The notes under the pieces are model-generated. The model was not told where the DNA came from. It searched no databases and saw only the letters and a program-made list of their open reading frames with translations. Positions 1 to 11,690 of a DNA stretch of 64,000 nt are shown here, in pieces. The DNA comes from Plumapathes pennacea (taxonomy: Eukaryota > Cnidaria > Anthozoa > Antipatharia > Myriopathidae), in assembly GCA_964036295.1 (NCBI GenBank), contig OZ038466.1, positions 9,636,001 through 9,700,000 of the forward strand, given 5' to 3'. How positions within the stretch are numbered: the first letter of the stretch is position 1; the number at the start of each line of letters is the position of its first letter. The translations under genes and the position numbers were made by a program.

Positions 1-596
1 CTCTTCACCTTTCTCGCAGTAAACCTCTGGTTCACTTAGATTCGATACACTCACATTCTCAACAGACTCTTCTGTAGTATCCCCTCCTATTTGTTTCTCT
101 GTGTTTACAAATTCGAGTTTTGAAGATGTTTTGCTGGAGCTTGACTTCATTAAAAACTTCATCTTGTGTTTCGGTACGTCGACTAATAATGCCGGTACAT
201 ATCCGAACCTCTGATACTCCATGAGAGGCACGTGTAGCTCGAACTTCAACAATAGATCTGCATATTTATCCAGTATGGATAGAGTTCTGGTCTGGTCCAC
301 GTCGATCTTACATCGCATAAATAAGCAGAAAGTGTGATAAAGCAGAAAAAGAACACGTTCATCTTCAGAGGTCTGCGCGTATATGCTGTGTTCACATTCT
401 TTTAGTCTTTGAAGATCATTCAGAAACTCGACTTTATCATCATCAAAGAATAAGGGAAGCAATGCATCATGCTTTGCTAACCAAATAAGTTCTCTGTAAC
501 TGAAAATCAAATGCCGAACACAGACACAAAACAAACCATGGCCATAAACTGTCGTAAACAATGTGATTCCAGCCATCAGCAGTTCTTTCAAGGTAC
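1..596 (-). CDS. Partial internal/terminal exon of unrecognised protein
   Basis: On the minus strand a TTTCAG acceptor ends at 597 and is followed by a reading frame open to the window edge (about 198 codons, entering in phase 1, i.e. needing one base from the upstream exon). The product begins TLKELLMAGITLFTTVYGHG and has a hydrophobic, Cys-containing N-terminal part, an acidic FFDDDKVEFLNDL stretch, a helical middle, and a Ser/Glu-rich end containing VENVSVSNLSEPEV. I do not recognise the family; the helical, Leu-rich pattern would fit an alpha-solenoid, but that is a guess. The entry phase matches the exit phase of the 72-nt candidate exons at 3,712-3,783 and 6,379-6,450, so it may be the downstream exon of the same minus-strand gene. 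The stop codon lies outside the window. Confidence 0.5.
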
Positions 597-970
597 CTGA
601 AATGAGAGAAAAAAGAGACAAAATATTAGAAGCTTCTTCAGACTAAGAAATGGGACTACGTTTCGTATAAAATATAGAGCTTATGTGTATATGATGAGCG
701 CCCTCATTAAAGAATGTGTTTTTTAACGTTCTTTCGTCAGAGAACAGAAGGGGCTATGGGCTGAGAGAGTTTATACAGTTTCTTGTACTGACCACTGAGG
801 AATCGGGATTTTTGATGAAGGAAGTATGATGACAATCGATTTAAAGTAAATGTGTGTGAGCTGGTCGCTGTTAAGAAGCTTAAGCTGACGTTGCTGCAAT
901 TCAAACATGAAAAATCCGCAAGGTTGAAGGTCTGTCATCCTCTTGTCTGTTCTTTCCCCAATAAGTCGTG
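597..970. other. Intron/non-coding sequence, nothing recognised
   Basis: Upstream of the minus-strand exon. Only short open frames without splice support or familiar motifs are present. I see no RNA gene or repeat in this stretch. Confidence 0.4.
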
Positions 971-1214
971 GTCACACTACACACCTTTTGTTAGGGAAAA
1001 ACGATTACCCAGGGTAATTACGAAAAGACTATCAGAGGAACAATGTTTTGGTTTTATTTACCCTTGGTGAACTAGCTACCACTGAGGAATAAACACTCGA
1101 CAGGGAAATAGTTTTCTGTCGAGAGATAATCAGTCACACTTTTAAGTGCTTTAGAAAACCTTTAGCTGCCCTAGGTAAAACGAGGTTTCCTCAGGGCTAA
1201 AGTGTGTAGTGTAC
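971..1214. mobile_element. MITE-like element with terminal inverted repeats
   Basis: The left end CACACTACACACCTTTTGTT and the reverse complement of the right end (ACACTACACACTTTAGCCC) match over about 15-20 bp. The ~240-bp interior has no coding capacity and holds small palindromes (ATTACCCAGGGTAAT near 1,007). It abuts the left copy of the large inverted duplication exactly where that copy stops matching its partner at 12.4 kb, consistent with insertion at that boundary. The transposon family is not assigned. Confidence 0.5.
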
Positions 1215-2400
1215 TAGAAATACGATAATCGCATATACCCCTCGCTCTGCCATTGATGGGACTTTTACTTTGGTACTCCCAACAAGAGTAGCCTTTGTTT
1301 TACCAAAATGTTGACTCAATCTTTTCCTCGAAGTCAAGTGCTACACGCAAGGGAAGGAAGGGTAAAAAGAATGGTGTGTGTTATACTTTTGCGTTGAAAA
1401 AAGAGTCGATTGCGTGACGAAGTACGTATTTCCCACGGTCGGCACGTCAAATTAATTCATACAGTCTGCCAAGCACGTTCTCAAAATTTAATATTTAAAT
1501 TTTGAAGTTGGTCGGCCGTCGTAGTACGGGAAAAAAGGAACACTGATTTTCCAATTTTGAATTCATAGGCAGTACAATTAAATAGGCTTCCTGTGCGATT
1601 TGTTTTTACTCTGGACTGCATGCACCAGACTCAGGCATGCATATTTAATAGGCTTGAATTGTTTTGTACGTGAACCCGCTCAAAACAGCATGATTTCTCC
1701 CAGAATCAAAGCAAAACTTGAAAGCTTTACTTCAAATTATACACGGGCTTCAGATCTAGTCATACTTCAAAGGGCTTGTGAACGATTCTCGCTGCAATCA
1801 CCGCGTGTCAGATTACAGCATTTGTGACAGTTTTAGTCTGAAAGAAAAAATGGGACATCTGACTAAATTATTCAAGACTCCAAGTTCCGATTGCTCTGAG
1901 CGAATACGGTAGCCGAAACTGGCGACAGAAGCGTATTAAAACAATACTTCGAGGGAAAATGATCAGCATGCAGATTTTAATACATTCTTGAAGTGATCGA
2001 GTTATAAGATACGGGATAGAATATATTTGTCACGGTGATTGTTCGATTTCCACGGACTGACCTTTGTTGCTTGTCCTTTCTGAATAATTGTTTGAGTTTA
2101 ACACAAAACGGCTTCTGAAGCTCCCGATTTGCTTTCAAGCGTTGTTCCCTTTGCGAAGCCGTTTCTTCGGCACGCTTCTGTTTCATTTCTGTCGGTTATA
2201 ACATGTTTGCCGTCTTTTCTCAAGATGTATTTGGCGCTGTTCGATCGTTTCACGATTTCGCCTTGCCCGTGCCTGTTCCCTTCTCTTTTGAAGACGAGCT
2301 TCGCAAGACCGTTCTGTTTTAAGTTTTCCAGTTTTCAATTCATTTTCGTGAACGCAGTTACGTACAATTGTTGTCAGTAAAATTAATCACTGGTGGAGAC
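1212..2400. repeat. Left arm of 1.1-kb inverted duplication
   Basis: Long stretches are the reverse complement of 11,300-12,416. For example the sequence after 1,270 (CTTTGGTACTCCCAACAAGA) reappears inverted near 12,340-12,355, and that near 2,150-2,210 reappears inverted at 11,420-11,480. Identity is high but with scattered substitutions and small indels. The short open frames inside are not conserved between copies, so no gene is called. Confidence 0.75.
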
Positions 2401-3154
2401 GCTACTCGATAATTATGACGTCATTGCTTAGCGTCGTGATTATTACCCTCGCTTCGCTCGGGGATTATATGATGGACGCTCAACATGTTAGATGAGAGCT
2501 TATAACATGGAACACGTTATATCTATACTTCTCAAACATGTATTGGTAACGAACCTGCTAAAACTCTATTTTACAAATTTCGTTTTTTGTTTTTGTTTTT
2601 GTTTTTGTTTGATTTTGTCGCCTTCGGTCTCGCATACCTGGCTGAATAGGTTAATTTCCGAAAGCGAACACTTTCGCGTAGGAAATTATTTTGTTCAAAG
2701 TTGCATAATTCCATTGCGGATTTATTGCTGGAAAAGAGAAAATCGAAGTCCGACTTTGTATTTGAACGCAGGCCTGGCCGTTTGTGTTTGTCCAATTTGA
2801 TTCATTTTTATCTTGCAGGGAAACTCAGAGTTATGACAATGCCAGGAAGATCCTGTGTGCTAACAAAAGCAATGCATTTCCGTCAATGTTTACATGAAGA
2901 TGACGAGATGGTGTCGCGATTAGCAACCTCGAAGGGCTCTGAGATTAGCGTACTCACTACAATTCATTTTAGTAGAAACGGGTTAACGAGTGTCGAAGAA
3001 TCAGAACTCAAATATGGAATGGAAAAGTAAACGTCAAAAACAATAGTTGTGGTATGTTCAAATTACAGAAATACACACAATCATCATTAAATACGTAGCA
3101 AATCGAGAACAGTATTTGTGCGCAGGATGATATCATAGAGCATGACTCGTAAAA
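2400..3154. other. Non-coding spacer, nothing recognised
   Basis: A (TTTTTG)n run lies at about 2,580-2,612. Short open frames overlap on both strands but have no recognisable domain or splice context. Confidence 0.35.
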
Positions 3155-3905
3155 GTGCGCCTTCCACCCAAAGGATATGCGTATAGGCATATCCTTCCTG
3201 AGCCGACAACATCTGAATGTAGCGCGTAGTTTACGGTTCGGGTAAATATGAAATCGTCCTGTCTTTCGTATCAGGTAATGTACGAGGTATAAAAAGTGCA
3301 AGTAGAATGAAACTAGGAAGATTGATTTGAATGCAGAAGATTGCCGATATGTCGACCACTAAGATATTAAGTGCAGTAGATAGTCATAGTCATACACATT
3401 TAAACGAATCCAGTCAAGTGACTTGTTCACTGTCACTGTTATCTGACAACTCACTGACGTCCCCTGCAACGGGCGTGATTATCAGCAAATACTATGGGGG
3501 TCCACGGTACCGCTCGTTCAGCAGAAGCTTTCAAGTTACGATGTGTTAGGAATGGTCTCATTTACTTTTCTACGATATCATAGTTGGCACAACTTACTCT
3601 GTCACGTAGACTCATACTGTGTTGTCTCTTGTCTGAAATGACTTGGACATAAATGCGTATATGCATACCCTGATGAGCAAAACAAATTACCAAGCTATGC
3701 ATATTAATTACCTGCAGCAAAGATAGCGCTTGGAAATGGCATGGTAAATGAGTCACGTCCACTTTCAGAGCCGAGACCAGAGTCTGTAAAGTACGAAAGA
3801 AGTACCATTGATACGTAACCAAATATCTACAAGATCTTGTATTAAGGAACACAAACCATTTACCTAAACAAAACGAAATATATACATATATGTATATCTT
3901 GTGCA
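3155..3905. repeat. Tandem duplication unit, copy A
   Basis: The segment starting GTGCGCCTTCCACCC recurs almost verbatim at 4,085-4,412 (first part), 6,132-6,557 (second part) and 6,829-7,057 (first part again, more diverged). The spacing implies a roughly 0.9-1.0 kb tandem unit in about 2.5 copies, once the insertion at 4,413-6,131 is discounted. The unit carries the 72-nt candidate exon. Confidence 0.8.
3712..3783 (-). CDS. Candidate 72-nt internal exon, copy 1
   Basis: Minus strand, flanked by TTTACAG acceptor and GTAATT donor. In phase 1 it reads DSGLGSESGRDSFTMPFPSA then IFAA. The duplicated copy at 6,379-6,450 has the same length, splice sites and frame, with SES and FPSA conserved. 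A short Ser/Asp-rich peptide of unknown function. Its exit phase fits the exon at 1-596. An upstream 36-nt candidate (about 3,951-3,986) has matching phase but weaker support. Confidence 0.4.
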
Positions 3906-4084
3906 AAAATTACTACTTGAACCTCAGTCAAAAACTGTGGCAAAAATTACCTGCGGAACTTCTCGCCGAACAGCTGGTAGATGTGTCTGAAACATGCATA
4001 TAAGTGAGATTCATTTTATACTAGTAATGTGGGTTTATCCTCGAGCTCCGCGAGGGTAATAACTTTTTAATATTCTCTGATTTA

Positions 4085-4412
4085 GTGCGCCTTCCACCAA
4101 AAGAATATGCGTATAGGCATATCCTTCCCGAGCCGACAACATCTGGAAGTAGCGCGTAGTTTACGGTTCGGGTAAATATGAAATCGTCCTGTCTTTTGTA
4201 TCAGGTAATGTATGAGGTATGAAAAGTGCAAATAGAATGAAACTAGGAAGATTGATTTGAATATAGAAGATTGCCGATATGTCGACCACTAAGATATTAA
4301 GTGCAGTAGATAGTCATAGTCATACACATTTAAACGAATCCAGTCAAGTGACTTGTTCACTGTCACTGTTATCTGAAAACTCACTGACGTCCCTTGCTAC
4401 GGGCGTGATTAA
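4085..4412. repeat. Tandem duplication unit, copy B (5' part, interrupted)
   Basis: Nearly identical to 3,155-3,481 up to GGGCGTGATTA, then interrupted. The remainder of the unit resumes at about 6,132. The interval between therefore looks like an insertion. Confidence 0.8.
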
Positions 4413-4760
4413 TAATACTAATACAATTTATTCCTCCTTATGTCATATTGTAAGATTACATGTGAAAAGCCGTAGCCAAAGGCTTATATGGCGAGGGTCA
4501 GTGGAAATACAGATGTTTTTTTTTTTTTTTTTTTTGATGTTTGCAAGTTGGACTTAGGAGAAGTGTTATGTTAATGAAATAATAGTTATAGTGGTAAGAT
4601 AATAATGATAACAATGATATAGCAACATATAATAATTAGATAATAATTAATTGGATAGAAAGTAATAAAGTCATACCTAATGTAGACAACTGCAACAGAA
4701 TAGTAAACAACAGAAACAAATGTAAACAACAATAACTGCAACAGCTGCTATAATCAGTAG

Positions 4761-4906
4761 GTTGGTTGTGATCGTCCGGGTTAGAGTAGTCTCCAGAAAG
4801 ACTGTTGTTGGTGACTGACGTTTCGACTACCTGAGCGGAAGTCATCGTCAAGTCACCAACAACAGTCTTTCTGGAGACTACTCTAACCCGGACAATCACA
4901 ACCAAC
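4761..4906. mobile_element. Foldback element with 56-bp arms
   Basis: The arms 4,761-4,815 and 4,851-4,906 are near-perfect reverse complements around a 35-bp loop, with the motif CTGACGTTTCGACTACCTGA at the centre of the unit. A degraded single-arm relative lies at about 7,515-7,585. It has no coding capacity and looks like the inverted terminus of a DNA transposon. Confidence 0.75.
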
Positions 4907-5099
4907 CCACTGTTCACACTCCTGGGTTCAAACCATTTGCCAAGCTGCTATAATAATGTTAGGGGTTTATACAATAGAAATAAATCTTAGAAATTTAGCT
5001 GAGTGCACTGGATTCATCAAGGTGAGTATTGTGGGAAGAAGTACTCTTTTAATTTTGATTTGTAATTTTGTGTATTTAGGCTATTCCGAAGTGTAGAGT

Positions 5100-5770
5100 A
5101 AGGGAGTTCCAAATTAAAGGACTTTGACAACGGAGGGAGTAGGAATATTTTTGATGATGGATGTGTAAATTGGTACTACTCCTGGTTGCATATTGATGGT
5201 AATCAGAATTAGAATCAATGAGTGATGATAGGGGACTTGGTAAGAGTTTATTTTAATATGCAGAAACACAAAACAGGACATTTGGTATTTGTAAATATCG
5301 TATATGTTAAAAATGTTTAGTTGTTTAAACAATGGTTGAGAGTGGGCACGAGGAGGAGAGTGGGTAATTATGCGTAGGGCTTTCTTATACAAGCCCATTG
5401 TTGTGCAGTATTGGAGGTATGGAAGTACTAATGAGTTGTAAAGGATATTGATGGTTTTTGTATCAAAGAATTGACGGGTTTTATTCATTATTCCAATGGA
5501 TTTAGCTATCTTGGATGTGATGGTTTTAATGCATGTGCTTTCCATGAAAGATTTTGGTGAATGATTAGACCAAGGAACTTTGTTTCTTCAACTCTTTCAA
5601 TAGTGTTGTTCTCTATTAGAATGTTATACTCATTAAGGTCTATTTTTTTTTCTAGCTGGATGAAAAAGTATAAATTTTGTTTTTTCAGGATGAAGAGTTA
5701 GTTTATTGGCTTTCAACCAGGTTACTACAAATTTTAGTTTAGAGTTGACAATGTGTCAGTGAGTTCCTTG
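5100..5770 (-). pseudogene. Degenerate LINE reverse-transcriptase fragment
   Basis: The minus strand encodes pieces of the C-terminal part of a non-LTR retrotransposon RT: WLKANKLTLHPEKTKFILFH, then RVEETKFLGLIIHQNLSW, then KSIGIMNKTRQF and YNSLVLPYLQYC, followed by ALRIITHSPPRAHSQPLF. These are the thumb and post-palm motifs usual in CR1/Jockey-type elements (family knowledge, clade not assigned). Frames shift near 5,545 and 5,660 and no endonuclease domain is visible, so this is a dead 5'-truncated copy. It lies inside the ~1.7-kb insertion that splits the tandem unit. Confidence 0.75.
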
Positions 5771-6131
5771 AGATCTTTGTGATTAAGGAATGTTAGACAT
5801 TATGTTAACAGAAAGAATTAGAGAGGAAAAATTCAGCGAAACACGCTGAAATCGCTACAGCAGCAAGAAAACCACCACAACAACAAGGTTAGCAAGCTTC
5901 ATTCTCGCAATATTTTTCGAGTTATCGATCGACTAAAATCTCCCATAAGGAGTCATAAGATTTATTAGGGCAGGAATAGTCAATTAAGGTCCAGTCACAG
6001 TCGGTAAGTTTAGAGCAAAATTTTTGTGTGTTTGATGGTGTTATGTGGCGTTTACGGATTTTCTGAGGGGGAGTTTTGTTGCTATGTACAATATTGGTTA
6101 TTTGAGATATAGGTAAAAGGTCTGATATGTC

Positions 6132-6557
6132 AGATTATCAGTAAATACTATGGGGGTCTATGGTACCGCTCATTCAGCAAAGGCTTTCAAGTTACGATGT
6201 ATTAGGAATGGTCTCAACTACTTTTCTACAATATCATAGTTGGCACAGTGACGGTACTCACTCTGTCACGTAGACTCATACTGTGCTGTCACTTATGTGA
6301 AGTGACATTAGATATAAATGCGTATTTGCATGCCCTGATGAGGTAAACAAACTACCATGAGCTATGCACATTAATTACCTTCAGGAAAGACAGCGCTTGG
6401 AAATTGGATCGATGATGAGTCACTGGCACTTTCAGAGCTGGAATCATGGTCTATAAAGTATGAAAGAAGTACCATTGATACGCAAACAAAGATCTACAAG
6501 ATCTTGTATCAAGGAAACACAAACCATTTAACTAAACAAAACGAAATATAAACCTCT
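6132..6557. repeat. Tandem duplication unit, second part of copy B
   Basis: Matches 3,480-3,905 throughout, including the 72-nt candidate exon. It is the continuation of copy B after the LINE-containing insertion. Confidence 0.75.
6379..6450 (-). CDS. Candidate 72-nt internal exon, copy 2
   Basis: Minus strand with TTTATAG acceptor and GTAATT donor, same length and phase as 3,712-3,783. It reads DHDSSSESASDSSSIQFPSA then VFPE. Substitutions relative to copy 1 keep the frame open, which mildly supports coding use. Function unknown. Confidence 0.4.
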
Positions 6558-6828
6558 TGTGCAAAAGGGAGAACCCCTCACTTACATAGGTAAACAAAGG
6601 TGTACAATAGTAAGCAGTGTGAAGAGGTGCTGCAGCGTACCTGATATCGATTCCAGATTTCTGAATAACTTTCCAAGGTCGCACAATTCTGCCCCTTAAA
6701 CAACTTATAAAGATCTTACCTCCTTAAAAGAGTCGCCCACAAGGCAAGTGAGTTTCATATTATACTTGTAATGTGGATTTATCCCTGAGCTCCACAAGAG
6801 TAATAACTTTTTAATATTCCCTGATTTA

Positions 6829-7057
6829 GTGCGCCTTCCACCCAAAAGATATGCGTATAGGCATATCCTTCCTGAGCAGACAACATCTGGATGTATAGCG
6901 CGTACGTGTTGTTTACGGTTCAAGTAAATCTGAAATCATCCTGTCTTTTGTATCAAGTAATAATAAAAAGTGGAAGTAGAATGAAACTAGGAAGATTGAT
7001 TTGAATATAAAAGATTGCTGATATGTCGACTAATAAGATACTGAAGTGCAGTGGAAC
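6829..7057. repeat. Tandem duplication unit, copy C (partial)
   Basis: A more diverged third copy of the 3,155 segment with small indels. It loses similarity after about 7,057. Confidence 0.7.
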
Positions 7058-7153
7058 TTGCGGAGGCTTTTGACCGCCAATTACTCACCATCAGATTATT
7101 GCGCTACTTAGACTCTACACATTTATAGTGAGTCATCAAAGAATCATTCTCAC

Positions 7154-7242
7154 CTCTGGTTCATAAAAACACAAGAAATATTGGTACCTTCTATTGTGAC
7201 ATTTTCTGTTGGATCTGGCTCATAAAGTACATCCTGGTGAAC
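7154..7242 (-). CDS. Candidate second exon of minus-strand gene
   Basis: Minus strand, CGTAG acceptor, GTGAGAA donor. In phase 0 it reads VHQDVLYEPDPTENVTIEGT then NISCVFMNQ, ending in phase 2. Phase 0 matches the exit phase of the candidate first exons at 7,670-7,780, 12,514-12,579 and 13,085-13,195. The family is not recognised. The exon that should follow in phase 2 was not found, so the model is incomplete. Confidence 0.4.
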
Positions 7243-7669
7243 CTACGAAGCAAAGCAAATGCACAGTAAACATAGTTTAGTAACCTTTCTTAGAAGGTCC
7301 AAACCATCCATATCAATTATATGTATCCAAAATGTTTGTTCTCTGTGAAAATAGTGAAACATGGATGTGAACATGCGGTAATATAAAAATACTGTATTAT
7401 AATATGTGATAATGCTTGCCATAGATAAAAAATAAGAAAAAATTCGTTTCCTTCCCCTTTATAAGTTCACCTACTGTATATGATTAATAGTATATTCATA
7501 CATTGTACTCATCCAGGTAAGAGTAGACTTAAGAAAGACTGTTGTTGGTGACTGACTTTTCGATCACCTGAGTGATAGTCATTTTCACACAGACACAATC
7601 GAGTGAAGACATAAAACGAAATCGACAAACTTAACTAAAGTAATCAAAATCATAATTTATGTACTGTAC

Positions 7670-7780
7670 CACTTTGCTTTTTCCAGTAACAGCTGGTTCA
7701 GGTGGTGTTGAAATCTTCAACTGTTCCACATCTGCAGCTACAGCCTTCACCTCTGCTTTCTGATGTTCCTCTGGGTCCAT
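7670..7780 (-). CDS. Candidate first coding exon, copy 3 (37 codons)
   Basis: Minus-strand ATG at 7,780 followed by MDPEEHQKAEVKAVAADVEQ and LKISTPPEPAVTGKSKV, then a GTACAG donor. Two homologous first exons lie upstream at 13,085-13,195 (identical 37-codon length) and 12,514-12,579 (22 codons). Substitutions among copies keep the frame open and conserve the start, which supports coding function. The acidic/polar N-terminal peptide has no domain I recognise. The copies could be tandem paralogues or alternative first exons of one gene. Confidence 0.5.
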
Positions 7781-8056
7781 GCTGGTTTTGCGACAAATCT
7801 ATGCGAAGAGAACAGTAAGCAGAGAATTTTAATGATTTTAGAAATCCAGCTTCTAAAGTTAAACGTCTCTTACAGGATGTGTAATCAAATTATCAAACTA
7901 GCATATAGGGTTAATATTAGAAAGTAAAGTTTTAAACTAGGATCGGTAGAGAATCTTAAATACAGTAACTTGCATCTTTAAAGATCTCATATTTAAGAAT
8001 TTAAAAATAATTCATGGGTTAGATAGCTACAATAAAATAATTTAGTTCAATCTTTT

Positions 8057-8272
8057 AACCCTTTCACTCCTGACAGGTATCAACTTCAATTTTCTCTGCC
8101 AATTTATCACCAGAAACATATGATGCAGTAGGGATAAATTGGGTTTTGATACTTTGATATGATGAAAGCTGATTAAACTATAAAACAATTATTCTTACTA
8201 TCTCACTCATTACAGTTTCTTCTTAAAAGGTGGGGAGAATCTGCATTTTGGGCTTGGGAATGAAAGGGTTAA
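8057..8272. mobile_element. TTAA-bounded MITE, copy 1
   Basis: Begins TTAACCCTTTCACTCCTGA and ends GAATGAAAGGGTTAA, with TTAA at both termini and no coding capacity. Relatives lie at 19,819-20,030 and 24,730-24,941, and a fragment near 49,890-49,925. TTAA termini are the hallmark of piggyBac-type target duplications (family knowledge), so a piggyBac-related MITE is likely. Confidence 0.75.
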
Positions 8273-8280
8273 TAATGCTA

Positions 8281-11116
8281 TCAGGTAATATTATAATAAG
8301 GTTAATAATTTTATTAACAATTTTATGGTTTTCTAATAATTCTATTATTTATTAGTGAGTTAGTTTTGACTAGGATCAGTAGAGAATCTTTCTTAACTTG
8401 AAATTTAAAAATCTCATAAGATCATTCACATACAACTCTTTGTTCAGTCTGTAAAAAGAACTTTGGGTTGTAAGCCCCATGATTATTTAATTCAGTCTTT
8501 TGTAAAGCTACATGTAACAGGTAATTATATTTTAAATGCTGCCTCATACAATATTTCAACTGCTTGTGCATCATTAATATATACTGCACTGAAAATTAAC
8601 CAAGCAGAATTGCATGGCCATGTGTTTAATTGGGTTTAAACTTCACACTACATGCACATGCAGTACACCATTTGTGAACAGCAGAACGTCAACAACAAAC
8701 AGCAATTTTGAGCAGAATTGATATTTTTATACCTTGATCATATACAGCTTCAAGTGGACCTCCAAGCATAACATGTACTACTGCGAAGCTCTAAACTGCT
8801 GAGGATTATAGTCGTAGTTGTGCTAATTTTTTTTTTCTTTTTTTTTTGGGGGGGGGGGGGGGGGGGTTTGTTTGTACTCTTATTGCTTAATATTGCTTTT
8901 TTTTTTAATAATGGCAAAATTAGGAATACATTGTTTGGCATGGTAAACCGCCAATAATGAATCTTGATGAGTTTTCTAAACTGCAATCTATGGTTTCTAC
9001 ATACTTTTTCGTGCATGCAAAAATCTATTCGATTGCTTTAGTCTGACACAGTTTTGTCACGGGATAACATGTATGACCTCCTGGGCCTGGCCGTTTAAAC
9101 AGTTAATTATCTGTTGACATACAGTACAGCTCAGAACTAAGGAAACCAAAAAAGACGTTCGAAATGCATTCGAAGCACGTATCAAATGCATGTATGTATT
9201 TGCATTTGTCACACACATTGAAAAAAAAAACATGTTTTTTCAAATGCAAATTAGTATTCATAAGTTAGGTCATTGTTTTCTTTTGTTCACATTTAACACA
9301 ATGCTTTTTGAAAGGCACAGTCCTTTGAAAGTTTCACAATGATTGAAGGCAGTTTGGGGTTTGGTGTCTCCAACAATAAAATTGAGATGTGTGTAGCGTA
9401 TATAGTCATAGTGACAAACTTATTGGCCAAAAACCATCTGAAGAGCTTGCTTTTGCACAAAATATCAAGGAAACAAAATAATTACAGTATTTGAGAGAAC
9501 TCTTCTTATGTGCAGGTAATTACTGAAGTTTAAAAGAAATTTTGGATTTAATCCTTGCACTCTCACTCATAATCAACATCGGTTTTTCAGAAAAAAAAAT
9601 TAATAAAATTTATTCAATGTTGTTTTACTGGTCAGAATAAATAACGTCATACAATATAGAATCTTACTGGCCATACTGTATTAAAATAAAGCTGTGTGCG
9701 CGTATTGCAAAAGTGCTTATATTATCCGTCATTTGGGTTCATCTTCACGTTCTCCTTGTCAATATTCTGGAGTTTCTCCATGACCATGACTCACATCTGA
9801 GTGAGTATGGTTTAGCCAGTTCTCCAAACTGAGGTTTATTGTTATTACAAACCCCAAACTTTTAATTTGATGCTACTGTCGAAGTTCCATTCTCATTTGA
9901 GTATGAACTGAGTCAATATTGGACTGACTGAACCATGAAATGATTTGCATTTTGTAATTGCAATTTATTTTGTTTGGAATTACTCATAAATACTAAATTG
10001 CTGTCCTCAAATAGTATACCAAGAAAGGCCCTGTTTACAGGCCGTTACAGTGTCACAAGAAACAAGAAATGTATCCTTCGGTCGATCAAAAATCAAAATG
10101 ACTGGAGGGAACGGCGCGCCATTAAAAAATAGCCGGCCACGCTAAATCTGTTGCTTTGCCTACTGCTGACAAGCGCGGCATGAAAACACACAATTGGCAA
10201 CTTGTAAATGTAAGTGTTGCTGTAAAAAACTGTTTATTTAGCTGACAGTTATGGTCGTGCTGAGAAAAGCAAGAGGTTTCTTGCTTGGTTTCTTTATTAT
10301 GCCATTTTGTATTTAATATAAAAAAAATTCCCCATGGGAGGGGCCCCTTTTATAGCGTGCCCCCATGTTTAAGGCAATGTGATCTTGCAATTTCTACCCA
10401 AGAGATTTTCCTTAAATTCACTTCAAAGACTTCTTTTGTGTACCAGATTCGAATTTATAAAGAAACAATGGGGGTAACCGACTCCGTTCAGCTGCTATTA
10501 TGGTTGGAATATCACATGCTTTCTGCCTGAATAGAGCAGTTTAGATATGAGTGCACCAGCTTTAAAAACTGCTCCACAGAAATTTTTCTTTTTTCTTCCA
10601 AGTGCAGATCTTACATGTAGAGACCTATACCCAAAAATTCAGGTTAGATCACTAAACTAATTTTTGTGGTATTAATGTGTGTTTCCAAAATTCACCTTAT
10701 CACACGATGACCATGTTGAGTTTATGTCATAGCTTGTAACACAAAAAACAATGTGGGGTGCAGAGTATGCACTTAAGTGACCTCTGTTGTGTTTCTTTAT
10801 GTAAAAATGTCATAAAAAATATATCTCATAACTTTCACAGTTGTTAAAAATGACAGTTAGTAAAATCACGCTCATCTGCCAAAAATGTTGTGTACAAACG
10901 TGGAATCGCATTACCTTAATATCCATACATACAGTTGAATCGACCCACACTGCCTTTAATTACAATATACAATATTGAGATGTGTGGTGAAAGCATACAG
11001 CGCATGAGAGCTCTAAGCAATGTCATACATAATCGATTACTTGGGTGTGGGGCCTCTGCAATTATTGTATTTCTAGTTAACTATTAATAGCAGCTTGTAA
11101 TAATCCTATCGTCAGC
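8281..11116. other. Long gene-free stretch
   Basis: AT-rich with a T-run followed by a long G-run at about 8,829-8,867 and no splice-supported frame on either strand. No RNA gene is recognised. Confidence 0.4.
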
Positions 11117-11120
11117 AGCA

Positions 11121-11690
11121 ACAATACTTCGAGGGAAAATGATCAACTACAGATTTTATTACATTCTTGAAGTGATCGCGTTACAAGATACGGGATAGAA
11201 TATAATTATTTGTCACGGTGATTGTTTGATTTCCACTGACTGACCTTTGTTGCTTGTCCTTTCTGAATAAGTATCTGATCAAAACATGATAATCATTGAT
11301 TAGCATCTCCGCCAGTGTTTTTAAAAGATTTGAATGAAGCAATAATTGTCCGTAACTGGTTTCACGAAAATGAATTTGAAAACTGGAAAACTTGAAACAG
11401 AACGGTCTCGCGAAATCGACAAACATGTTATAACCGACAGCATCATGAATGGAAGCATGCCGAAGAAACGGCTCCGCAAAGGGAACAGCGCTTGAAAGCA
11501 AATCGGGAGCTTCAGACGCCGTTTTGTGTTAAACTCAGATACTTATTCAGAAAGGACAAGCAACAAAGGTTAGTCAGTGGAAATCGAACAATCACCATGA
11601 CAAATATATTCTACCCGTATCTTGTAACTCGATCACTTCAAGAATGTATTAGAATCTGTATGCTGATCATTTTCCTCGAAGTATTGTTTT
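11121..11690. mobile_element. Foldback with ~150-bp inverted arms
   Basis: The segment 11,121-11,283 (starting CAATACTTCGAGGGAAAATG) is the reverse complement of about 11,535-11,690, with ~250 bp between. The left arm also matches 1,941-2,090 in direct orientation. The structure joins a direct copy and an inverted copy of the same sequence. Confidence 0.75.

Noticed and set aside
6705-6923. 72-codon minus-strand frame as an exon
   Set aside because: The equivalent region in the duplicated copy near 4,040-4,150 carries a stop and indels, so the frame is not conserved.
10105-10142. Restriction-linker-like GGCGCGCC and GCCGGCCA suggesting vector contamination
   Set aside because: Flanking sequence is ordinary host-like AT-rich DNA and no vector backbone is seen; chance occurrence.
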